Source of the DNA: Dichotomopilus funicola
Taxonomy: Eukaryota > Ascomycota > Sordariomycetes > Sordariales > Chaetomiaceae
Reading direction: 5' to 3'
Assembly (NCBI RefSeq): GCF_033296635.1
Contig: NW_026944067.1
Span: 186,001 to 250,000, forward strand
DNA length: 64,000 bases
This document shows positions 57,386-64,000 of the stretch, piece after piece (the first letter of the stretch is position 1; every line of letters starts with the position of its first letter). The position numbers and the translations under genes were made by a program. The notes under the pieces are model-generated. The model did no database searches and had not been told where the DNA came from. It saw only the letters and a program-made list of their open reading frames with translations.

Positions 57386-59475
57386 TCACAGGGACAAGGA
57401 ACCGATGAGCGACAGCTTGATGTCGATGCCTGGCGTGCTAAGCTTGAGGAGCTTGTCAAAGAGCGGCGTACCCAAGCCGGTCACAGGGTCCCAGCCGGGG
57501 GTAGCATTCCAGCTAGCATAGGGCACATACGGCGTCGGCAGACCCGAGTACATGTCCGTACCAGTGCAGCCGGTGGAACCGCCATGAACAATATCGGTCA
57601 GACCCTCGCTGGCAACCTTGTTCGAGTACAACCACGGGTTGAGGAAACCAAGCGGCGGCTTGCCCTGGGCGAGGCGTGCGTTGTTGAGTAGGCTGATGAG
57701 GGCGGCAAACATGGGCGCCGACGCGCTAGTACCGGAGACGAGGACATCCTTGCCCTGCGAGAATACGTGGTAATCGACGCCCTGGGCGGCAACATCAGGG
57801 ATCCCACGGCCGGCCGGGTTGTAGAGGCCGTGCCAGCGTTTCTTGAGGTGCTTGTCCAGGTAGCCACTTACGGCGGCCTCCTGGTAGGCTGGACGGGGGA
57901 AGAGGTCGGAGAAACCGCCCGAGGAGAAGGAGACAGCCTGTTCGGGGTTGACATAGCGGGTACCACCGACAGACGTCACGAATGGGCAAGAACTGAGACG
58001 GTTGTTAATCCCAGACATAAGCCTTTCGGCGAGTATTTGATCGAGGAGACTTACGCAGGGAAAGTGGGCAGGAAGCGGGTGGTGTTCTTGCCGTCGTTGG
58101 TCTGGCAGGCCGAGCCAACGCCGGTACTGGAAGATCACGTTCGTTAGTCTTCCGTCCTTTTCTCAGTGATTCATGATCCAACTTACTCTCCGGACGAGAA
58201 CAGGACGGACACGCCGCGGGCGCCCAGTTGACCGATCATATTGCACACCGTCTCGGCGAACTTGGGGGGAACGGACTGCTCATTCTCGCCGTAGGAGGTG
58301 GTGAGGGTCTGGGGCAGCTCATCGTCTTTCAGCTTCAGCAGGTAGGAGAAGAAGTCGAGGTACGGCTCGTTGGAGCTCTAGTATCAAGTCAGTACACAGG
58401 ACTGCCAATATTACATTGGGCTGGAGGATCATCAATCATACCTCGTCCTTGTCCGGCTGACTAAAAGGCTGTCAGTGACCGGTTCAATCATCATGAGTCT
58501 AGAATTGGCTTACTCAAGGTCAGGGATGAGCTCGCCACGCCCGCCAGTAATGTAGTAGTTGATGGGTGTCTTGTACGCGATGGCGACGGCGTATTGGATG
58601 TCCAGATTCGCCTCAATATCGTCCTGAGTCGCATTGTTTTGGTTGTTCACGCCGCCGTTCACACCGACGGAGGTGAAGTTGTTGTCAGAGATGTACGGGG
58701 CGTACGCGTTGGCGAACAGTTCCAGCTGGTCATACTTAGCCCACTCCTCGAGGTAACCAGCTACGCCGAACAAGCTCTTCTTGCTGGGTTTAGCCTGGTA
58801 CGAGCCGATCTTGTAGAGCGCGCGCAGGCACTCCGGGGTGATAGTCTTGTTGCAGGCCGCCTCATCCAGGTCCTGGGGCGGGATAGCCGCAGCAGCCTTC
58901 GCCTGCGGCGGGGCGTCAACCACGTCAAAGACCTGGCTGCGGTCGGGGCGGATGTCGCCGAAGCGCACGACGGGAGCCACCATACGGATGTGCTTAGAGA
59001 CCTCGTCAGGCACCGAGTACTTGAGGGCCCGGACACGCTTGACGTTGCTGCCGTCGTGGTTCCAGAGGCCGAAATCGGTTTCGAGCAGGGCGGAGGCCTC
59101 GCGCGCCGTCAACTTGACGTCAATCCAGTCGCCATCTTCCTTGACCTGGTCGGACGAGATACCGGCGTCACTGAGCCAGTTTCGCACGGTTGAGATAGAC
59201 TCGGCACGGGGGGCGAGCAAAGCCGAAAGGGCGTCGCGGGAGAGGTGCTGACCGTACCGGGCGTGGTTCGGGTCCGACACTTCGTAGAGGGTACGCTCAA
59301 ACAAGGCCTCGTTGGGCTGCTGCAGAGCGATGCGCAACTTGAGCGGCGTGTCGTCCGCAGCGTCGGCCAAACGGGTCCAGCCGCGGGGCTGTTCGGGGAC
59401 AGACTCGAACACGGACGAGCCGCACTGGCCGAGGGCCGCGAGGGCCGCGGTGATAAGGGCGTGCTTGTGAAGCAT
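57386..59475 (-). CDS. Sedolisin-family serine protease (S53, tripeptidyl-peptidase type), secreted
   Basis: Five exons (58514-59475, 58442-58460, 58187-58377, 58055-58126, 57386-57992) give 616 aa. Acid-active secreted protease that removes tripeptides from N-termini. Signal peptide about 1-19 (MLHKHALITAALAALGQCG), then a pro-kumamolisin domain (about 30-200, with LYEVSDPNHARYGQHLSRDA and VKLTAREASALLETDF). The catalytic domain starts near residue 210 (ITPECLRALYKIGSY). Glu288 and Asp292 lie in DDIEANLDIQYA, and the nucleophile Ser504 in SGTSASAP. ASCPFVTSVGGTRYV and a C-terminal Ca-site region (LTDIVHGGSTGCTG, GWDPVTGLGTP) complete it. Exon 2 is only 19 nt (QPDKDE). Length is normal for fungal sedolisins with propeptide. 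Confidence 0.95.
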
Positions 59476-62400
59476 GATCGCGACCGGAGAGATAGGATGT
59501 TGGTGAGGTGCGATTCCTGGTGCCGGCTGGTGACTGCTGAGGGCACTGGAGGGAAGAGGGAGCTAATTGAACGAAGCGGGGAGCGAACCCCGGTGTTTAT
59601 GGGCGACGGCCGTGCAACAACTGGGCCACTTGGCTCCTGTTGTTGCCGCGGCCGCCAGGGGGAATTTCGGATGAACTGAATGGTTTCCCAACTTCCCCTT
59701 TCGGCCCAGATCGACGTGATTGTGGTGGTTCATCCGTTGTTGCGCTGGAGCCACGCATGCTGTCAACCGAATTGACCAATCCGGGCGCTGGAGCCGGCCG
59801 GGCCTGCCGTGGATGGCCCCAGCGCGTGGCGCCTGCCTAGCATGCCTAGCGACGCCCAGCAAAAGGAAGGAGGACGGCCCAGGGCGGATGGAACTCCCAA
59901 GAAAGCTTAACTGCGCAGCCTTGAGAGCTTGTTTTTTCTGACCTGTCGCTGACGTTTCCCCCCTCCCCTGACGCCCACGGCTCATCCTCACTCCATAACG
60001 TTACCGTGGAAGCCGAACCTGCCGTGTTAGGAAGTTCGCACCCCTTATGAGTAAGAGCTCCAATTACGTGCGAGCTTACCGTCCCAGCTTCCTTGCAAGA
60101 TGATAGCTCGTTCGCGGGAAATACCTGATTGAACCACTTATCAGGGCGCGGAAGAAGCGCTAAACCGCATGAATATGGCGCGCCATGCGGGAACGACACG
60201 GGCAGAGCACGGTTAATTTACAAGGTTAGGGAAGATTCACGAGCGTCGTGGGCCGGGCTACACTAGTATAACGGGATCGGGTGAACACAGGCAAACAACC
60301 CGATTTGATCTACTCAAAACGCGTAGCAAGAGACTTCAAGATGAGGGAGGGATGTTAAACAAACACAACTCGGGCGTAACAACACTACGTTAGAAATAGT
60401 AAGAGAATGCCCATCCGCGGGCAGGGCCAAGTCCTTTAAAGGTTAGTTATGTCCCACTTCAGCCGCGCCATTTCCGTTTCCCACGACCACAAAGTCAAAC
60501 AGACCGCCTTCCCGCCTCCCTCTAGCTTAGGTAGGACACCAATGGAGCAACCGGGCACTTCCTCAACGTTTGTATCTAGTCTGGCTAGGTGCCATCGTCC
60601 GTGGAACTCGGCGTGCGGCTAAAACCCGCCGATCTAGTTTTTTTGTCGTTAATTAGCTGGCGGTTATGACGAACTCGAATGCGAACCGGTTTCATCATTA
60701 CGTTTCAACATTACGTTTCTAGGAAGGAAGCATTATGTTTAAATCTTCCCGAACGTCCCCTCTTTTGTCTCACTTGCCTATTCTCGACATTGAATTAAAG
60801 TTGAACTCGGCACCGAAGTAATAATCCTCTAGGGCAAACCGCGCGAGTTTGCTTGAAATTGAGTGTCACATGAAGTTCCAACCTGACATGTCCCCATAAT
60901 TAGGTTAAATCTCATCTAAAGTCTAAACTGTTTGTCCTGGTGGTTTCCGTTGCCAGTCAACCATGTGGTGAAAGGATACGGGCCACAGGAGTTTGTGGAC
61001 TGTGGTACCTTGAAGTCAAGCTAGTTGTGGGCAGTGGTCAATGGTCAAGGAAGGTGAAAACATGCCACGACTATTCATTCACCTACCCGGGAGAAGCATT
61101 GATCATATATCTTAGGGGAATCAAAGATTCATTCTCCTTCAAGTCAGTCGCGGCCTTGATGTGGGAGCAGGGCCATGAGCGATGGAGAGGAAAGGGGTGG
61201 GAAAAGCCATACCTCGGATACAGGAGACAAGAACAAACAAAAATAGGGATAAGTGTGCTTGTATCATTGTCTCACGGAAACCCGTAACGCCATCATGGAG
61301 CAAGAAAGCACAAACCACTCCCTAGCCATCTTCCTCGAGAAACATTTTTAGGATATGTTCCATCCTCTGGGTTATACAATGCTCCCCCGTTCAAAAGTCA
61401 ACATCTTCTTCCGTTATCACTAATGTTAGTACATGCGATGTGGAGGCGATTCAGAGAACAAACTTCAACCGCAAGGTAGGCCTCGCTGCTTTTGTCTGCG
61501 ACATAGGTCTTGGAGAATTTACACGCTTTCTTCCAGCAATCTGACACCTTCACCTTATATGTGGATCGGCCTGGCCAGCGCCTGGTGCCCCAGCCGCAAT
61601 TGTCGACTAGCGGTGTGAATTCAGAGGCGACCATTTGATCCTTGAGGCGAGGCGGGTCGAGTCTGGACTCTGGCGATAATGTGTTTGTGGCGGTACGTGA
61701 AGGAGGAGAGCGTGTGAATGATTCTGCCACAAAGTATTTGAAATTTGGTTGCGTGGTTAAAAAATATGAACGAGAGCGGATGAGAGATCGGATCTATATT
61801 CTTTTGATCTTGATATTGCCTGTCCCTCCCGCTTACATTGGTGTTGGACCTTGGATGCCTCTCAAATCTGGCTCCTCTCGCCAATTATAGGAGCTAAGTT
61901 GGCTGGGCCAACTATTCGATTGGAGACTCTTCTGCCATTGCCCAGACAAAAATCATGCGCATTGTCGAACAGATAAAACCTACACAACTGTGAGGCCACC
62001 CGAATGCAAAGAAAAGGTGACAGTTATTGAGAACACCAATGTAGACCCACATGTTGGGCCCCCTCCCGAGGACAGTTCTGTTTTCATGGCCATACTCAAC
62101 ACTCAGACATTAGCATGCCGTACGTACTCTCCAAACCGCTCGGCTCGCAGGCTGCCTTATTGTCCTACTATCCGCCCCGTGGCCGTGACCATGAGATTAG
62201 GCGGGGGATGTGTCATGTTTGGCTCAACCACGTCCCTAAGGGCCTCCAAGATCTTGAGTGGCGCTCAAGAAACAAGGCGGCTCTGGGTTCGAGGAGGGGG
62301 GGGGGTCCAACGAATCTTCCAAGGCTGGAAAACGTGGAGAGGAAACCTCGGTCGGAAAGATGATAATTATTGCAGATTGTCTAGTCTTTCGCTTTGGCCC

Positions 62401-62968
62401 CGTTGAATCAGGGCTGGTGATCCCGCAGCCAAACCGTAAGGCCGAGGGTTTTGGGACAACTCGGTCTTGAAATGGGGGACCATGAGGATTTGGCTCCGTT
62501 CATGTGCTGTGACTGAATGGGCACAAGAGGCAAGCAAGTAGGAATGGCGCACCGGTTTTGGGTTCTCGACATTAAACGCAGAGCGAATGTCAGGTCTCAA
62601 ATATTGTATTATCTTATCACGCATTTTGAGCCACTTGAAATCGTCACCTGCCGAGCTGACCGGCCTTTATGAATGGAATGATGTGTAGGGATACAAAATT
62701 CATTGATGCTGAGAGGCGGCTAGGATAACTCGTTGGAGTGCCTAAAACAGAATTTTTCCGGCTGTACAATCTTGGGGGTGGCCATCCTCTGGGTTCTGTT
62801 AGTCCAAGATCGGGCGAAGTTCTGTAGTAAGGAGTCACCTTACTTTTGGCTTTCCGTGCCCATTTCCTCCCACAACCTTATGACTGTACCTGACGTACAG
62901 TGGACTGGATCTGGACCCATGTTTGCCTCTCAAATTTCTTCAATTGCCACGACGTACGGGCCTCTCTC
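59476..62968. other. Intergenic, about 3.5 kb, the largest gap
   Basis: Apart from the doubtful small frame at 61398-61634 I find no coding exon, RNA gene or transposon remnant. The segment 60600-60950 is AT-richer than its flanks. Confidence 0.45.
61398..61634 (-). CDS. Candidate small Cys-containing protein
   Basis: A 78-residue frame from ATG 61634, preceded by a CT-rich leader. It begins MVASEFTPLVDNCGWGTRRW and has Cys at several positions (VSDCWKKACKF, VEVCSL, IACTN). No signal peptide, no recognised family. It reads more like protein than other frames nearby, but evidence is weak. Confidence 0.2.
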   Translation of the reverse strand: MVASEFTPLVDNCGWGTRRWPGRSTYKVKVSDCWKKACKFSKTYVADKSSEAYLAVEVCSLNRLHIACTNISDNGRRC

Positions 62969-64000
62969 TTATGAGATCAGGTCGGCGACGTTCATTGGCA
63001 TCTCGTCAATCTGTGTAGAGTAGTACACTGGGAAACGTTAGTCAGGGCCTGGCTTTGGAGGGTGAGCGCTAACGTACACTCAATATCACGCAGGATGCGC
63101 ACATCCTCGCTAGTAACGAAGTTGATGGCAACGCCCTTGCGCCCAAAACGGCCCGAGCGACCGATGCGGTGGATGTAGTTCTCACGGTTGCTTGGCAGGT
63201 CGTAGTTGATGACCAAGCTGACTTGCTGAACGTCAATACCACGAGCCCAGACATCTGTCGATATCAACACTCGGCTGTTTCCCTGCCTGAAATCCTGCAT
63301 AATACTGTCGCGTTCCTTTTGTGGCATGTCTCCATGCATGCTGCTGACCGTGAAGTTGGCTTCTCGCATCTTGTCGGTCAACCAGTCGACCTTCCGCCGG
63401 GTGTTGCAGAAGATAACGGCTTGGGTGATGGTGAGGGTATCATAAAGATCGCACAGCGTGTCGAACTTCCAGTCCTCCTTTTCGACGGCGATGAAATACT
63501 GCTTGAGCCCTTCGAGCGTCAACTCGTCACGCTTGACGAGGATGCGGACGGGGTCGGTCATGAATTTGGTGGTCATGTCGAGAACATCGTAAGGGAGGGT
63601 AGCGGACACCACAACCACCTGTGTCGCGGGCGGTAGGTAACGGTAGACGTCGTAGATTTGTTCCCGGAAGCCCTGGTTGAGTAGCTCGTCGGCCTCATCG
63701 AGCACGAGCATTTTGATGTGACGAGTGCGCAGGTGGCGCCGGCGAATCATGTCCGCGACACGTCCTGGTGTTCCGGAGACAATGTGCTGCCCGTAATCGA
63801 GTTTACGAATGTCCTCGCCTACATTTGTTCCGCCAATGCAAGCGTGGCATTGCACATTCATGTAGTCGCCGAGCGCCATCACAACACTTTGGATCTGTGT
63901 CGCAAGTTCGCGGGTTGGGGAGAGAACCAAAGCTTGTGTTTCCCGCACCGCCGTGTCGATAACCTGGAGCATGCTGATGGAAAAGGTGGCGGTTTTACCC
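62969..64000 (-). CDS. FAL1: DEAD-box RNA helicase FAL1 / eIF4A-III, N-terminus off window
   Basis: Exons 63078-64000 (continuing beyond the window) and 62969-63027 join as GAG T|TG, reading DIELYYSTQIDEMPMNVADL with a 50-nt intron. ATP-dependent helicase; in fungi Fal1 acts in 18S rRNA maturation, and its orthologue eIF4A-III is the exon-junction-complex anchor. Motifs in order: end of motif I (GKTATFSI), Ia PTRELATQIQ, GG (CIGGTNVGEDIRKL), Ib TPGRV, II DEADELL, III SAT, IV VIFCNTRRKVDWL, V STDVWARGIDV and VI HRIGRSGRFGRKG. STDVWARGIDVQQVSLVINY and the ADLIS terminus favour the eIF4A-III/FAL1 branch over eIF4A itself. Confidence 0.95.

Overview
This window looks like a gene-dense stretch of nuclear chromosome from a filamentous ascomycete (Pezizomycotina, most likely a Sordariomycete). 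The genes are unlinked eukaryotic single-copy genes on both strands, with no operons. They carry short introns (about 50-150 nt) with GTRNGT donors, YAG acceptors and CTAAC/CTAAT-like branch sites. The gene set is typically fungal: SPO11, a GH5 endoglucanase, RNase T2, sedolisin, a JEN-type transporter, a P450 and an HsbA-like wall protein. Exon joins given here were found by reading frames across splice sites by eye; no alignment was run.

Layout, left to right. SPO11 (meiotic double-strand-break transesterase, N-terminus off the window) sits at 1-2004. It is followed by a tiny basic Cys-rich protein (2751-3069, minus), a YAR1-like ankyrin protein (3974-4807), a short coiled-coil protein (5463-6299), a divergent protein-kinase-like protein (6786-8240, minus), a secreted SGNH/GDSL hydrolase (9417-10813), an eight-exon cytochrome P450 (11000-13171, minus) and a Ser/Pro-rich hypothetical (14615-15802). 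A mitochondrial block comes next: PGS1 phosphatidylglycerophosphate synthase (16241-17936, minus), head to head with the complex I subunit NDUFA12 (18291-19117), then proton-translocating NAD(P) transhydrogenase (19592-23190, minus).

The centre holds a cell-wall galactomannoprotein/HsbA-like gene broken by one in-frame stop (24892-25826, minus), a proline-run hypothetical (27915-29462, minus), RNase T2 (30298-31257), a GH5 endoglucanase (32445-33714), a glycosylated secreted protein of unknown function (36015-36989) and a small putative N-myristoylated protein (39375-39620, minus). The right third holds a methionine-type APC permease (40766-42702, minus), an atypical C2H2 protein (43753-45739, minus), TAF6 (47812-49292), SDHC of complex II (49839-50624, minus), an uncertain gene relic (51635-52568, minus), a JEN1-like carboxylate transporter (53525-55195, minus), a sedolisin/tripeptidyl peptidase (57386-59475, minus) and the C-terminal part of the FAL1/eIF4A-III helicase (62969-64000, minus).

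Functionally this is a mixture of housekeeping genes (transcription, ribosome assembly, splicing/rRNA helicase, mitochondrial membrane and respiration) and saprotroph genes for secreted degradation and uptake. I see no rRNA, tRNA, CRISPR, prophage or intact transposon, and no convincing multi-gene novel system. The most interesting points are local: a frame-preserving intron that splits a zinc finger, a 7-nt exon, a nonsense-broken wall protein, a highly promoted 76-residue Cys/His protein, and an unusual residue at the SDHC quinone site.
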